Source: Candidatus Methylomirabilota bacterium (lineage in GTDB: Bacteria; Methylomirabilota; Methylomirabilia; Methylomirabilales; Methylomirabilaceae). Taken from it: DNA of 64,000 nucleotides. The stretch's first letter is position 1, and each line of letters opens with the position of its first letter. The position numbers and the translations under genes were made by a program. The stretch lies in NCBI GenBank assembly GCA_003104975.1, contig PQAM01000017.1, positions 1 to 64,000 of the forward strand. Reading direction: 5' to 3'. The notes beneath the pieces were generated by a model, which worked only from the letters and a program-made list of their open reading frames with translations, was not told where the DNA came from and did no database searches. Positions 51,075 to 62,092 of the stretch are shown one piece after another.

Positions 51075-52892
51075 GTGGAAGACGATGATCTGTTGCAAGG
51101 GTTCTTTGAGGAGTCGGCCGAATTGCTGGCAGATTTCGAGGAGTGCCTCTTACAACTGGAGACCAACCCCAACGATCAGGAACTCCTGAATAAGAGTTTC
51201 CGCGCCATTCATACCATCAAGGGCAACAGCGGGATGCTGGGATTTGAACGGATTGGGGCCGTAGCGCACAGCGTGGAGGATCTGCTCGGCCGTCTCCGAA
51301 AGCACGAGATGCCACTGACCCGTCCCGCCGCCGATCTCCTGCTTCGATCCGCCGACGTCATCAAGCGCCTCTTCGCCGCGGCACGGGGGGGGCAGGGTGA
51401 CGAGACCGATGGCGACGAGCTGAAGCAGGCACTGCATGAATTCCTGGAGCGCGGAGTGGACGGCCCCGCTGTAAGCCGGTCAGTCGCCGAATCGGGTCCG
51501 ACCTCAGACATCCGCCCACACGAAGAGGTCCCCAAGATCGGTGAGTTACTGCTTGAGGCGCAGGCGATCACGCCGATCCAACTGGATGAGGCCCTTCGCA
51601 AGCAGAAGAAGGTCGGCGAGATCCTGATTGAGGACCGGGCGACAAGTCCGCCGCATGTCGCGAGAGCCCTCGAGCAGCAGGTAGAACTGCAACATAAGCA
51701 GGATTCCTCGACGATACGCGTCAGCACCGAAAAGGTGGATAAGCTGATCAATCTGGTTGGTGAGCTGGTCATCACCCAATCGATCATTAACCAGAATGTG
51801 GCGGCGCTCGGCCCGGCGCGGGCCGGGCTGCTGGAGGGGGTGGTCGGCCAGATGGATCGAAATCTGCGGGAGTTGCAGGAGCGGGTGATGGCCGTACGGA
51901 TGCTCCCGATTGGAACGGTATTCAGGCGATTTCCTCGTGTGGTACGCGACCTGGCGAAGGAGTGCGGGAAAACGATCGTGCTGCAGATCCATGGCGAGGA
52001 GACCGAGCTGGATAAGACCGTGATCGAGCGGATCAGTGATCCGATGACCCATCTGATTCGCAATGCGGTGGACCACGGCATTGAACCTCCGGATCGGCGG
52101 CTGGCTCTGGGCAAGCCTGCAGAGGGGCGGATTCAGCTCGACGCCTACCATCAGGGCGGCAGCATTTTTATTGAGGTGGCCGATGACGGCCGGGGTCTCG
52201 ACAGGTCCAGGATCCTCAGGAAGGCAACTGAGCAGGGCCTCATCAGTGGGGATGAGTCGCTCACCGACGACCAGGTCTATCGCCTGATTTTCCAGCCCGG
52301 TTTCTCGACTGCGGAACGGGTGACCGACGTATCCGGCCGCGGGGTCGGGATGGATGTCGTCATTCGGAACATCGAAGGATTGGGAGGTTCGATCGTCATT
52401 GCGACCGAGGCGGGCCGCGGGACCCGGTTCACGATCAAGTTGCCGCTGACCCTGGCGATCATGGACGGCCTGTCGATCCAGGTCGGCGATGAGGTCTATA
52501 TCATCCCGCTCCTCTCGATCACCGAATCGATTCGGCCCAAGCCGGCGGATCTGGGGACCGTGGTCGGTCGCGGCGAGGTGGTCAACGTTCGCGGTCAGGC
52601 CCTGCCGATTGTTCGCCTCTACGAGCGTCTTGATGTGACCCCAAAGATCTATGATCCCGCCCAGGGCCTGCTCGTCATCGTTGAGCAGGAAGGCCGGAGG
52701 ATCGCACTCCTGGTAGACGAACTTCTGGGGCAACAACAGGTGGTGATCAAGAGTCTGGAAACCAATTACCGGAAGGTTCCTGGCGTGTCCGGGGCGACGA
52801 TTTTGGGTGACGGTCGGGTAGCGATGATCCTGGACATCCCGGGATTGATTCGGCTGGCGTCCGGATCACACGTGCTCCGCCTTGCGGCCTGA
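51075..52892 (+). CDS. cheA: Chemotaxis histidine kinase CheA
   Basis: 605 residues from GTG 51075 (AAGGAGG six bases upstream). Hpt domain 1-105 with phospho-His 46 in AIHTIKGNSGML. Residues about 150-205 carry two adjacent copies of a K-[IV]-G-E-[IL]-L-[IL]-E...AL..Q motif in place of a long P2 domain. Then dimerisation helices, the HATPase (HLIRNAVDHGIEPPDRR, DDGRGLDRSRI, GRGVGMDVVIRNIEGLGG) and a CheW-like regulatory domain to the end. Phosphorylates CheY and CheB under control of the receptors encoded next. Confidence 0.95.
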   Translation: MEDDDLLQGFFEESAELLADFEECLLQLETNPNDQELLNKSFRAIHTIKGNSGMLGFERIGAVAHSVEDLLGRLRKHEMPLTRPAADLLLRSADVIKRLFAAARGGQGDETDGDELKQALHEFLERGVDGPAVSRSVAESGPTSDIRPHEEVPKIGELLLEAQAITPIQLDEALRKQKKVGEILIEDRATSPPHVARALEQQVELQHKQDSSTIRVSTEKVDKLINLVGELVITQSIINQNVAALGPARAGLLEGVVGQMDRNLRELQERVMAVRMLPIGTVFRRFPRVVRDLAKECGKTIVLQIHGEETELDKTVIERISDPMTHLIRNAVDHGIEPPDRRLALGKPAEGRIQLDAYHQGGSIFIEVADDGRGLDRSRILRKATEQGLISGDESLTDDQVYRLIFQPGFSTAERVTDVSGRGVGMDVVIRNIEGLGGSIVIATEAGRGTRFTIKLPLTLAIMDGLSIQVGDEVYIIPLLSITESIRPKPADLGTVVGRGEVVNVRGQALPIVRLYERLDVTPKIYDPAQGLLVIVEQEGRRIALLVDELLGQQQVVIKSLETNYRKVPGVSGATILGDGRVAMILDIPGLIRLASGSHVLRLAA

Positions 52893-52925
52893 GGAGCAGG
52901 GAACTGCTCGGAGAAGGAGACAGTC

Positions 52926-54722
52926 ATGAAGCTCGCGAACTGGAACATCAGTGCAAAGATTCTGGTCCCCTTTGGAGCCGTGGTGGTGCTGCTCTGCGTA
53001 GGCGGAGCGTTCTATATCTATTCCCAGGCTATGCAGGCCGTTGAGTCTCAGGCCAGGCAGACGGCGCAGGCCATCGCACTGCAGGTCGCCGAGGATCGCG
53101 CTTACTACAACAGTCAGGTTGTGGCCAAACTGCGGAAGGATGGCCTTGAGGTGAAGCCAGGCGACGCGCAGAATCGAGACGAAAAGGGATGGATCCCGCT
53201 CCCGGCCACCTTTGTCAACGAGGTTACCGCTCGGGTGAACGAGAAGGGGCTCTACAAAGTAGACCTGTTAAGCCTCTGGCCGATCAACAAGGCCAAAGGG
53301 CCTCGAAATGAGTTCGAGCGGAAGTCTCTTGAGCAGCTCGTCAAGGATCCGAAGACCCAGCCGGTGGAGATTCGATGGGTGGATGGCGTGCCATCGCTGC
53401 ACTTCTTTGTCCCGGATGTGGTGTCGGCTCAAGCGTGCGCGGAGTGCCATAACGGCCACCCTGACAGCCCCAGGAAAGATTTCAAGATGGGCGACGTCAT
53501 GGGGGGCCTGATGGTGCAGGTTCCGTTAACGGCAGCCTTCGCCGGCGCTGCCAAGAGTGCCTGGGGCGCCATTGGTGGTCTGGCGGTTGTGCTGGGCGGG
53601 CTGTGGCTAGGTCTAGCGTGGATCGTTCGCGCCTCCGTGCAGCGCCCCGTGGCCGGCATACTTCCCGTAATCCGGGGAATGGCCGAGGGCGACCTCTCCA
53701 AGCGCGTCGAGGCGCGCTCGGGCGATGAACTGGGCCAGATCGCTGCGGCGCTTAACGGTTCGCTGGACACCTTGAATCCATTGTTCCATCAAGTATCGAC
53801 GGCGGTGTCCTTGGTGTCCGGCGCGGCCCAACAACTGGCGGCCGGCAGCGAGCAGCTCAGTAGTGGCGCCCAGGAGCAGGCCTCCTCCCTGGAGGAGACC
53901 GCCGCCTCGCTGGAGCAGATTACCTCCACCGTGAAGCAGAACGCAGATAATGCTCGGCAGGCCAATCAGATGGCGGTCTCGGCCAGGGGCGGGGCCGAGA
54001 AGGGCGGCGCCGTCGTCAAGGAGGCCGTGGCCTCGATGGAGGCGATCACCGCCTCCTCCAAGAAGATCGCTGAAATCATCACGACCATCGACGAGATCGC
54101 GTTTCAGACCAACCTCCTGGCCCTGAACGCCGCCGTGGAGGCCGCCCGCGCCGGGGAACAGGGGCGAGGGTTCGCCGTGGTCGCCAGTGAGGTTCGGGCC
54201 CTCGCCCAGCGCTCTGCCGCCGCCTCTAAGGAGATCAAGGCCCTCATCACCGACTCCGTGGCCAAGGTCGAAGGCGGGGCCATGCTGGTCCACCAGTCCG
54301 GCGAGACCCTCACCGAGATCGTGACTGGGGTCAAGAAGGTGGCAGATCTCATCGCCGAGATCAGCGCCGCCTCCCAGGAGCAATCCCAGGGGATCGAGCA
54401 GGTCAACAAGGCCGTCACCCAGATGGATTCCGTTACCCAACAGAATGCGGCCCAGACCGAGGAGCTCAGCTCGACCGCCCAGGCCTTGGCGGCGCAGGCG
54501 GAGGAGCTTTCGGCTCAGGTGGGCCAGTTCCGGCTGACGACGACAGCCGGCAGCGATCAGCCGGCAGCGGTCAGACAGGTCTCGGTGAGCCAGAAAGTGG
54601 TGCCGTTAAAGGCGAGGGGCAAAGGCAAGCCCGAGACCGCACCCACGGCGGGCCGTGGGTACCCGGCGGTAGCAGCCGCCACCGGGACCGATGCGGCGCA
54701 CGGAACGTTCGAGGAGTTTTAG
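52926..54722 (+). CDS. Methyl-accepting chemoreceptor with periplasmic c-type heme domain
   Basis: 598 residues. TM1 about 12-33; periplasmic Tll0287/DUF3365-like domain with [55 protein letters not shown] and the single heme-c site C171-A-E-C174-H175; TM2 about 213-235; HAMP; cytoplasmic signalling hairpin with the conserved tip [31 protein letters not shown]. The C-terminus ends GTFEEF, fitting the aromatic-x-x-aromatic CheR-tether pattern. Likely senses redox potential or a heme ligand such as NO or O2. Third gene of the operon, GGAGAAGGAGACAGTC before the ATG. Confidence 0.93.
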   Translation: MKLANWNISAKILVPFGAVVVLLCVGGAFYIYSQAMQAVESQARQTAQAIALQVAEDRAYYNSQVVAKLRKDGLEVKPGDAQNRDEKGWIPLPATFVNEVTARVNEKGLYKVDLLSLWPINKAKGPRNEFERKSLEQLVKDPKTQPVEIRWVDGVPSLHFFVPDVVSAQACAECHNGHPDSPRKDFKMGDVMGGLMVQVPLTAAFAGAAKSAWGAIGGLAVVLGGLWLGLAWIVRASVQRPVAGILPVIRGMAEGDLSKRVEARSGDELGQIAAALNGSLDTLNPLFHQVSTAVSLVSGAAQQLAAGSEQLSSGAQEQASSLEETAASLEQITSTVKQNADNARQANQMAVSARGGAEKGGAVVKEAVASMEAITASSKKIAEIITTIDEIAFQTNLLALNAAVEAARAGEQGRGFAVVASEVRALAQRSAAASKEIKALITDSVAKVEGGAMLVHQSGETLTEIVTGVKKVADLIAEISAASQEQSQGIEQVNKAVTQMDSVTQQNAAQTEELSSTAQALAAQAEELSAQVGQFRLTTTAGSDQPAAVRQVSVSQKVVPLKARGKGKPETAPTAGRGYPAVAAATGTDAAHGTFEEF

Positions 54723-54732
54723 AACGACAGGC

Positions 54733-54768
54733 GAATAGGCTGAAGGCTGACCGCTGATGGCTGACAGC
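54733..54768. repeat. Heptad patch before cheW
   Basis: GGCTGAA, GGCTGAC, CGCTGAT, GGCTGAC, AGCTATG: one-sided, five units. It ends directly at the cheW ribosome-binding site. Confidence 0.8.
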
Positions 54769-54787
54769 TATGAAAGGAGGCACGGAT

Positions 54788-55294
54788 ATGACGGACGTAG
54801 CGATCAAGACCGGCTATGCCAATGACACGCAGCAGTTTCTCACTTTCGCCCTGGGCCAGGAGGAGTATGGGGTCGAGATCCTGAAGATCCAGGAGATCAA
54901 GGGGTTTGCGGCCATCACCCCCCTCCCGAATGCCCCGACCTTCCTCAAAGGGGTGCTGAACCTCCGGGGAACCATCGTCCCCATCATCGACCTCCGGAAG
55001 AAGTTCGGTCTGCCGGAGGTGGAGTTGACCAAGTTTACGGTCATTGTGGTGGTCCAGGTTCAGGGCAAGATCACGGGGTTTATCGTCGATGCCGTCTCCG
55101 ACGTCCTGGACGTGGCCGGGACCGACATCCAGCCTGCCCCGGACCTCCATGGCCAGGTGGACACAACCTGCATCAACGGGTTGGCCAAAGCAGGAGAGAA
55201 GCTGGTGATCCTCGTAGATATCGAGAAGGTCCTGACGACGGGCGAGGCGGCACGGGCCATCGGGGCAACGGTCGAGGCCGCGCTACATAATTAG
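54788..55294 (+). CDS. cheW: Chemotaxis coupling protein CheW
   Basis: 168 residues from ATG 54788 (AAAGGAGG upstream; an ATG at 54770 would include that site). QQFLTFALGQEEYGVEILKIQEIKGFAAITPLPNAPTFLKGVLNLRGTIVPIIDLRKKFGL is the CheW signature. Links the receptors to CheA in the array. Confidence 0.95.
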   Translation: MTDVAIKTGYANDTQQFLTFALGQEEYGVEILKIQEIKGFAAITPLPNAPTFLKGVLNLRGTIVPIIDLRKKFGLPEVELTKFTVIVVVQVQGKITGFIVDAVSDVLDVAGTDIQPAPDLHGQVDTTCINGLAKAGEKLVILVDIEKVLTTGEAARAIGATVEAALHN

Positions 55295-55316
55295 GGCGAG
55301 CCCAGCGGGCTCGCCC
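55294..55316 (+). terminator. 10-bp perfect hairpin after cheW
   Basis: GGGCGAGCCC, loop AGC, GGGCTCGCCC, starting at the last base of the cheW stop codon. No T-run follows, so it may protect the upstream message from decay or lower expression of the genes after it rather than stop transcription. Confidence 0.6.
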
Positions 55317-55336
55317 GGCATGAAAAGGAGGAAGAG

Positions 55337-56128
55337 ATGAAGTGGCACGCGCAAGGCAAGCGGATTCTTACGGTGATGGTGACCGGCCTCGTGAGTTGGA
55401 CGGTTGCGCTCAGCTTGGGGCAGTGTGAGGTGGCGGGCGCTCTTGCGCAAACGGCGGAGCAGGAACGGATGGCAGTACATTTGGCCACGCTGCTTCGATC
55501 CGGTCGAGCGGTCATCTCGAACAACCAGGCGCTCATCAACGACGAGACAAAGGGTGACAAGGGGCTGACTGGGGAGAAGGTGGTGGCCCTCGCCAAGGAG
55601 AACTATAAGAAGGCTACCAACAGGGAACTGGACAAGGTTGATCGTAGCACGGTGGAGGGCAAGCTGACGCAAGCCATGCTGGAGTCCATGAAGGAAGTAA
55701 TGGACAAGGCCCAGCCCCTCATCAACAAAAAAGGGGTCGAGTACAAGGGATTCCTGCCCGCGGTGTTTGCCAAGCAGGTCGGAGACGCCTTCAGGAAGAA
55801 GGCCGACGGCGTCGCGGACATTAAACTGACCGCGCCAAAGGACTACGTGCGCAATAGGGCCAATGCCCCAGACGCCTGGGAGGATCTGGCAATTGAGAGC
55901 CAGTTCAAATCCAACGGGTGGGCTAAAGGGAAGGCGTACACTGAGATGAAGGAACACAAGGGGAAGCCCGCGTTCCGGCTGATCATCCCGGAGTACTACG
56001 TCGCCTCCTGTCTCGAGTGTCATGGTGAGCCGAAAGGGGCAGAGGACCCCCACGGCGGTGGCAAGAAAGAGGGCGGCAAGCTGGATGAACTCGGCGGAGC
56101 GATCAGCGTGGCGATCTACATCAAATAA
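55337..56128 (+). CDS. Secreted single-heme DUF3365/Tll0287-like protein
   Basis: 263 residues. Signal peptide about 1-38 (RILTVMVTGLVSWTVALSLGQCEVAGALAQ); the cysteine in LGQC could also be lipidated, though the context is not a strong lipobox. Mature part resembles the DUF3365 heme domain and ends with heme-c site C225-L-E-C228-H229 followed by a His/Gly-rich loop and GGAISVAIYI. No membrane span after the signal, so a soluble periplasmic c-type cytochrome or sensor. Encoded in the chemotaxis operon between cheW and a second receptor. Strong ribosome-binding site AAAAGGAGG. Confidence 0.85.
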   Translation: MKWHAQGKRILTVMVTGLVSWTVALSLGQCEVAGALAQTAEQERMAVHLATLLRSGRAVISNNQALINDETKGDKGLTGEKVVALAKENYKKATNRELDKVDRSTVEGKLTQAMLESMKEVMDKAQPLINKKGVEYKGFLPAVFAKQVGDAFRKKADGVADIKLTAPKDYVRNRANAPDAWEDLAIESQFKSNGWAKGKAYTEMKEHKGKPAFRLIIPEYYVASCLECHGEPKGAEDPHGGGKKEGGKLDELGGAISVAIYIK

Positions 56129-56223
56129 TTTTACGACTGGCGCCGGCTTTCGCGCGCCCTGCCGACCGGGGATAAGGCGCCGAAGCCGCCGCGAGTCCGC
56201 GTCGAAGTGATAGGAGATAGGCC

Positions 56224-57909
56224 ATGGCGACGAGTATATGGCGATTTTGCTTGACGATTCGAGCCAAGATCATTCTTACCAATATATTCCTGTTGGTGCT
56301 TCTTGGCGGCTCGCTCTGGTATGTGCGGGTAACGCTCGTGCGCGGCGGTGAGGCCATGCGCGCCCAGGGCGCCGTCTTGGAACAGTTGGAGACCGGGAAT
56401 GCCGTGGCCAAGACTTTCAGCGAGTTCCGATATTGGCTCACAGATTTGGCCGTCAGTCAGCTCAATGAGTCCGAGGCTAAGGCGATACAGGCTCGCCGGT
56501 TGATGGACACGCATCTGAAGGCTCTTCAGGCGGCTGACCCCAAGCGGGTCGCGGAGATTCAGAAGTATTCGGACGACATTTGGACGGCGATGCAGGAGGC
56601 TTTGAAGGCCTATCTTGATGACAATCGGGTGCTGGGGAACTCAATGGTGGCGAAGAGCCGGCAGAGTGCGGAGGAGGCGTCCCGCTTAATTCAGGCGGTT
56701 GTCTCCGAGCAGCAGGTACAAGCGAAGCAGGCAGGTGAAGTGGTGCTCTCCGGTGCGGCACGATCAACACAGCTCTCTCTGGTCTTGCTGACGATCTCGA
56801 TTGTGGTGGGCCTCTGCCTGGCGTGGTTCACGGTCCGTTCGATTACCCGGCCATTGAGCCAAGCAGTCGCGGTTCTGAAGGACATTGCCGAAGGCGAAGG
56901 CGACTTGACCAAACGGCTGGAGATCACGAGCCAGGATGAGATTGGGGAGATGGCTCGCTGGTTCGACACCTTCGTGGACAAGCTCCACGACGTCATATCC
57001 AGGGTAAAGGAGGTGTCAGGGCAGGTCGCGTCTGCCTCACACCAACTCGCAGCAGGGAGTCAGCAGCTCAGTAGTGGCGCCCAGGAGCAGGCCTCCTCCC
57101 TGGAGGAGACGGCTGCCTCCCTCGAGCAGATGACCTCCACCGTCAAGCAGAACGCCGATAACGCCCGGCAGGCCAACCGGATGGCCGTCAGCGCCCGCGA
57201 CGGGGCTGAGCAAGGGGGCGCGGTGGTCCGGGCGGCCGTCGCCTCGATGGAGGCGATCACCCAGTCCTCCAGGCAGATCGCCGCCATCATCACCACCATC
57301 GACGAGATCGCGTTTCAGACCAACCTGCTCGCGCTGAATGCCGCCGTTGAAGCCGCCCGCGCCGGCGAACAAGGTCGCGGCTTTGCCGTTGTGGCCTCCG
57401 AGGTCCGAGCCTTGGCCCAACGCTCGGCCGCTGCCTCCAAGGAGATCAAGGCCCTCATTACCGATTCGATGACCAAGGTGGAAGATGGGGCCCGGCTGGT
57501 CCATCAGTCCGGCGAGACCCTCACCGAGATCGTGGCGGCCGTCAAGAAGGTGGCGGATCTCATCGCCGAGATTTCAGCCGCCTCGCAGGAGCAGGCCCAG
57601 GGGATCGAACAGGTCAACAACGCGGTTACTCAGATGGACAGCGTCACCCAGAGCAACGCCGCCCAGACCGAGCAGATCAGCTCGACCGCGCAGTCGCTGT
57701 CGGCGCAGGCCGAGGAACTCTCAGCCCTGGTGGCCAAGTTCAAGCTGGCCGAGGGCGCCGTCAGCGGTCGGCCGTCAGCGGTCGGCCCGGACCCAACGGG
57801 CAAGGTCGTGCCCCTGAAGAGCAAGACGCGGAGCAAGAGCGAGAAACCCCAGACCGTCGCGGCTGCGACCGGGACCGATGCGGCGTACGGGACCTTTGAG
57901 GAGTTCTAG
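56224..57909 (+). CDS. Methyl-accepting chemoreceptor (4-helix sensor)
   Basis: 561 residues. TM1 [19 protein letters not shown]; helical periplasmic sensor of four-helix-bundle type (about 35-180, no heme motif); TM2 [25 protein letters not shown] ([25 protein letters not shown]); signalling domain almost identical to that of the receptor at 52926, with the same C-terminal GTFEEF. The two signalling halves are so similar in DNA that recent gene conversion or duplication is likely, with different sensor modules attached. AGGAGATAGGCC precedes the ATG. Confidence 0.94.
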   Translation: MATSIWRFCLTIRAKIILTNIFLLVLLGGSLWYVRVTLVRGGEAMRAQGAVLEQLETGNAVAKTFSEFRYWLTDLAVSQLNESEAKAIQARRLMDTHLKALQAADPKRVAEIQKYSDDIWTAMQEALKAYLDDNRVLGNSMVAKSRQSAEEASRLIQAVVSEQQVQAKQAGEVVLSGAARSTQLSLVLLTISIVVGLCLAWFTVRSITRPLSQAVAVLKDIAEGEGDLTKRLEITSQDEIGEMARWFDTFVDKLHDVISRVKEVSGQVASASHQLAAGSQQLSSGAQEQASSLEETAASLEQMTSTVKQNADNARQANRMAVSARDGAEQGGAVVRAAVASMEAITQSSRQIAAIITTIDEIAFQTNLLALNAAVEAARAGEQGRGFAVVASEVRALAQRSAAASKEIKALITDSMTKVEDGARLVHQSGETLTEIVAAVKKVADLIAEISAASQEQAQGIEQVNNAVTQMDSVTQSNAAQTEQISSTAQSLSAQAEELSALVAKFKLAEGAVSGRPSAVGPDPTGKVVPLKSKTRSKSEKPQTVAAATGTDAAYGTFEEF

Positions 57910-57931
57910 TGAGACGAGAGGATCGGTAAAT

Positions 57932-58846
57932 ATGTGTCGCAGGGCGAGTCCGGTATCTCGAGTGTTCCCGGAGGTCACAATCTCCGATCAGGAGTTTCGA
58001 CTCTTTCAGGATCTGGTGAAGGCCCATACCGGGATCGCCCTGACCGAACACAAGCGGAACCTGGTCTGTTCCAGGTTGGGGAAACGGCTGCGTACGCTTA
58101 GGCTCACGTCCTTTCAACGGTATTACGACTATCTGTGCGCCGAGACGGGACAGGCCGAGCTGGAACACTTTGTCAATGCCATCACGACGAACAAGACCGA
58201 CTTCTATCGCGAACAACCGCATTTCGATTTTCTGGCGCAGGAGTTGGTACCGGCCTGGAAGACGCGGGCCGCTCGAACCGGAGAGCGACGGATTCGGATA
58301 TGGAGCGCCGGGTGCAGTACCGGCGAAGAGCCGTACACCATCGCCATTACACTCCGACAGGCCATGGACAACCTTCTGGGCTGGGACGTGCGCATCCTGG
58401 CCTCGGATATCGATACGGAGGTCCTGGTTAGAGCGGCGCAGGGTGTGTATACGGCGGACCGTGTCGCTGAGATCCCCAAGCCGACTCTCGAACGGTATTT
58501 CCGGCGAGGAAAGGGGGCCCACGAGGGCCTTGTGCAGGTGGCCCCGGAGGCACGGAATCCAGTCACGTTCCGACGGATCAATCTGCAGGAGGAGCCGTGG
58601 CCGATTCGAACGCACTTCGACTGCATCTTCTGCAGAAATGTGATCATCTACTTCGACAAGCCGACGCAGCACCGTCTGATGGAGCGGTTTGCCGCGTACC
58701 TCACGGATGACGGTCACCTGTTCCTCGGACATTCCGAATCGCTCTACGGGATGGGTGATCAGTTTCTCCCCCTCCGTAACACTATCTACCGGAAGCGCGA
58801 GGAACGAAAGCCGACGACGCCAACGGCAGCGGAGACAACGGCATGA
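57932..58846 (+). CDS. cheR: Chemoreceptor methyltransferase CheR
   Basis: 304 residues from ATG 57932 (GAGAGG ten bases before). N-terminal helical domain (FRLFQDLVKAHTGIALTEHKRNLVCSRLGKRLRTL); the SAM-binding motif IWSAGCSTGEEPYTIAI; DCIFCRNVIIYFDKPTQ. Methylates receptor glutamates for adaptation. The stop overlaps cheD by 4 bases. Confidence 0.95.
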   Translation: MCRRASPVSRVFPEVTISDQEFRLFQDLVKAHTGIALTEHKRNLVCSRLGKRLRTLRLTSFQRYYDYLCAETGQAELEHFVNAITTNKTDFYREQPHFDFLAQELVPAWKTRAARTGERRIRIWSAGCSTGEEPYTIAITLRQAMDNLLGWDVRILASDIDTEVLVRAAQGVYTADRVAEIPKPTLERYFRRGKGAHEGLVQVAPEARNPVTFRRINLQEEPWPIRTHFDCIFCRNVIIYFDKPTQHRLMERFAAYLTDDGHLFLGHSESLYGMGDQFLPLRNTIYRKREERKPTTPTAAETTA

Positions 58847-59403
58847 GCCGCAGGCCCCACGTCAACATTCACATCGGAGGCGTATTCGCCGCTCGAGAAC
58901 CGACGGTGATCAAGACCCTGCTGGGATCCTGTATCGCGGCCTGTCTTCGGGATCCTGAGTCCGGCATCGGCGGCATGAATCACTTCATGCTGCCCGCCTC
59001 GCCGAACGGGAACGGCGACGATAATCCGGCCCGGTTCGGACTCCACGCCATGGAACTGCTCATCGGGGAGATTCAGAAACTGGGAGGACAACGAGCCCGA
59101 CTACAGGCCAAGGTGTTCGGCGGCGGCCATGTCCTGCAGACCGCGGAGTCCCCGAACGGGGTTCCTCAGCAGAACATCCGATTTATCCGGGAGTTCTTGC
59201 GTACGGAGGAGATCCCGCTGCTGGCCCATGACCTGGGAGGTCGCACAGCCCGCTACGTCCTCTTCGATACGACGTCCGGGAGGGTCAAACTGAAGCGTCT
59301 CTCCAGTCTGGGCAGCGTCACGACCGTGGTGGAGCGGGAGCATGAGGCGGCAGCACAGCGGGAGATGGCGCGATACGGGGAGGTTACACTGTTTGATGAT
59401 TAG
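58843..59403 (+). CDS. cheD: Chemoreceptor glutamine deamidase CheD
   Basis: 186 residues. Catalytic Cys in LLGSCIAACLRDPE and His in GGMNHFMLP; the GGGHVLQ loop and NIRFIREFL helix are conserved. Converts receptor glutamines to glutamates. Coupled to cheR by ATGA. Confidence 0.94.
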   Translation: MSRRPHVNIHIGGVFAAREPTVIKTLLGSCIAACLRDPESGIGGMNHFMLPASPNGNGDDNPARFGLHAMELLIGEIQKLGGQRARLQAKVFGGGHVLQTAESPNGVPQQNIRFIREFLRTEEIPLLAHDLGGRTARYVLFDTTSGRVKLKRLSSLGSVTTVVEREHEAAAQREMARYGEVTLFDD

Positions 59404-59404
59404 A

Positions 59405-60595
<1,191 letters not shown>

Positions 60596-60627
60596 CCGGA
60601 AAATTTTGCCGCGACACGGCAGGGCAA

Positions 60628-60782
60628 TAGGCTGACGGGTGTAGGCTGAACACTGAAGACCGAAGGTGAACAGGCTGAAGGTAGATGGGCTGAAGACTGA
60701 AGGGGCTGGACCTAACAGTCTTCAGCCTTCGGCCTAGTCCCCTAACTTACAACCTTCGGTCTTCAGCCTCAGCCCCTGTTCT
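60628..60782. repeat. Long heptad inverted patch after cheB
   Basis: Forward units GGCTGAC, GGGTGTA, GGCTGAA, CACTGAA, GACCGAA and further GGCTGAA/GACTGAA units; then CAGTCTTCAGCCTTCGGCC and CTTCGGTCTTCAGCCTCAGC return. The longest patch in the window, about 150 bases, between cheB and the next regulator. Confidence 0.88.
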
Positions 60783-60872
60783 ATGGCACGGGACCTGCAA
60801 TACGCAAGATCGCTCGGCTCAACGAGAACCGGTACCGCAATGAGTTGAGCGCGATGAAGGGAGCGACGCCTG

Positions 60873-62087
60873 ATGGGCAAAGATACGATCCTGGTAATCG
60901 ACGACGACGAACAGATCAGGGAGTCGCTGGAGCAATATCTGGAGTTGTTGGGACACAAGGTCAAATCGGCCCCCGATGCGGACGCCGCAATTCAGCACGT
61001 ACGCCATGGGGTCGATCTGGTGCTGACCGACCAGCGGCTGGCCGGGACAAGCGGTCTCGAATTGATTCGCGAGATCAGAAAGCTTAACCTTCGGGTACCG
61101 TTTGTCCTGATGACGGGCTTTCCGGATATGTCTACGGTCCAGGAGGCCAGGGCGTTAAGCGTTTCCGCATTCCTCAAAAAGCCGCTGGATCTGAAGGATC
61201 TGGCCCGTCGAGTCGACGTCCTCCTCGGCAAGCCCGATACCGATCGCTTCTACGGCACGGTCCTGTTGCTTTCCCCCCGCTTGAATGAGACGTTGGGAGA
61301 GAAGCTGACGTGGGCTGAGATCCGCGCCTATGATGGGCCGGAGGATCTCGACGAGGCGCTGGCGGCGATCGACCGGGAAAAACCGGTCGCGATTCTCGCT
61401 GACGTGAAGAACCCGTTTACACTGTCGCTGCTCGATGAGTACCGAAAAAGAAAGCAGAATCTGGCAGCGTTCCTGGTAACCGGTGATGAGGGCGATCTGG
61501 ACGTCATCGCCGACGCGCTATTCGAGCGAAAGGCGGATGGCGCCGTCACACTGAGCGATACGGCTGAGAATATCCGATCACACATCATCGACTGCGTCAA
61601 ACGCCTGGAAGAGGAGAAGGAGAAACAACGGCAAATCCGGGAAACGCTGATCGAGCGGTGCATGTACGCCCGGTCGTTCCAGGGGAGGCGGTACTGTATG
61701 TATCAGGGTCCGTGCGCCTTTCGGGAGGGCTGGGTAGTGATCAATGGGGTCGAGCATCAGAAGTGTGCGAAGAAACCGCTGCAGTTTGAAGACTGGCAAA
61801 AGGTCGGCTTGTGTACGTGGCCGCATGGTGAGTTGACGATCGAGAAGGTGCATGACGCGCGCCGGGAGGTCAGCGCGATGATCAAGTTCGGCAAGAAGGC
61901 TATTGTCGTCGACCTGACGAGCGTCAAAGAGCTTCACATCAATCTGCTGGAGACGCTCGTAGACCTCCATGAGGAACTCATAACGACTCACCACGACGGG
62001 ACCATGAGCGTGATTAACCTCGATCTGCAGCTTCATGCCGAGTTCCTGCGGTTTAGTCAGGCCCAGGAGATTCGGTTAGTCTTGTAG
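60873..62087 (+). CDS. Receiver / pseudo-receiver / Cys-motif / STAS-like protein
   Basis: 404 residues. Residues 5-118: receiver domain with D11/D12, phospho-acceptor D53, T81 and K103. Residues 125-238: a second receiver-like fold (VAILADVKNPFTLSLLDEYRKRKQNLAAFLVTGDEGD) with D177 at the acceptor position but otherwise degenerate. Residues 263-314: five cysteines (C263, C275, C281, C298, C314) in CMYARSFQGRRYCMYQGPC...QKCAK...GLCTWP, resembling a metal or Fe-S site. The C-terminus (KKAIVVDLTSVKELHINLLETLVDLHEELITTHHDG) resembles a STAS domain. I do not recognise a named family. Lies 5 bases before motA. Confidence 0.78.
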   Translation: MGKDTILVIDDDEQIRESLEQYLELLGHKVKSAPDADAAIQHVRHGVDLVLTDQRLAGTSGLELIREIRKLNLRVPFVLMTGFPDMSTVQEARALSVSAFLKKPLDLKDLARRVDVLLGKPDTDRFYGTVLLLSPRLNETLGEKLTWAEIRAYDGPEDLDEALAAIDREKPVAILADVKNPFTLSLLDEYRKRKQNLAAFLVTGDEGDLDVIADALFERKADGAVTLSDTAENIRSHIIDCVKRLEEEKEKQRQIRETLIERCMYARSFQGRRYCMYQGPCAFREGWVVINGVEHQKCAKKPLQFEDWQKVGLCTWPHGELTIEKVHDARREVSAMIKFGKKAIVVDLTSVKELHINLLETLVDLHEELITTHHDGTMSVINLDLQLHAEFLRFSQAQEIRLVL

Positions 62088-62092
62088 GGTGC

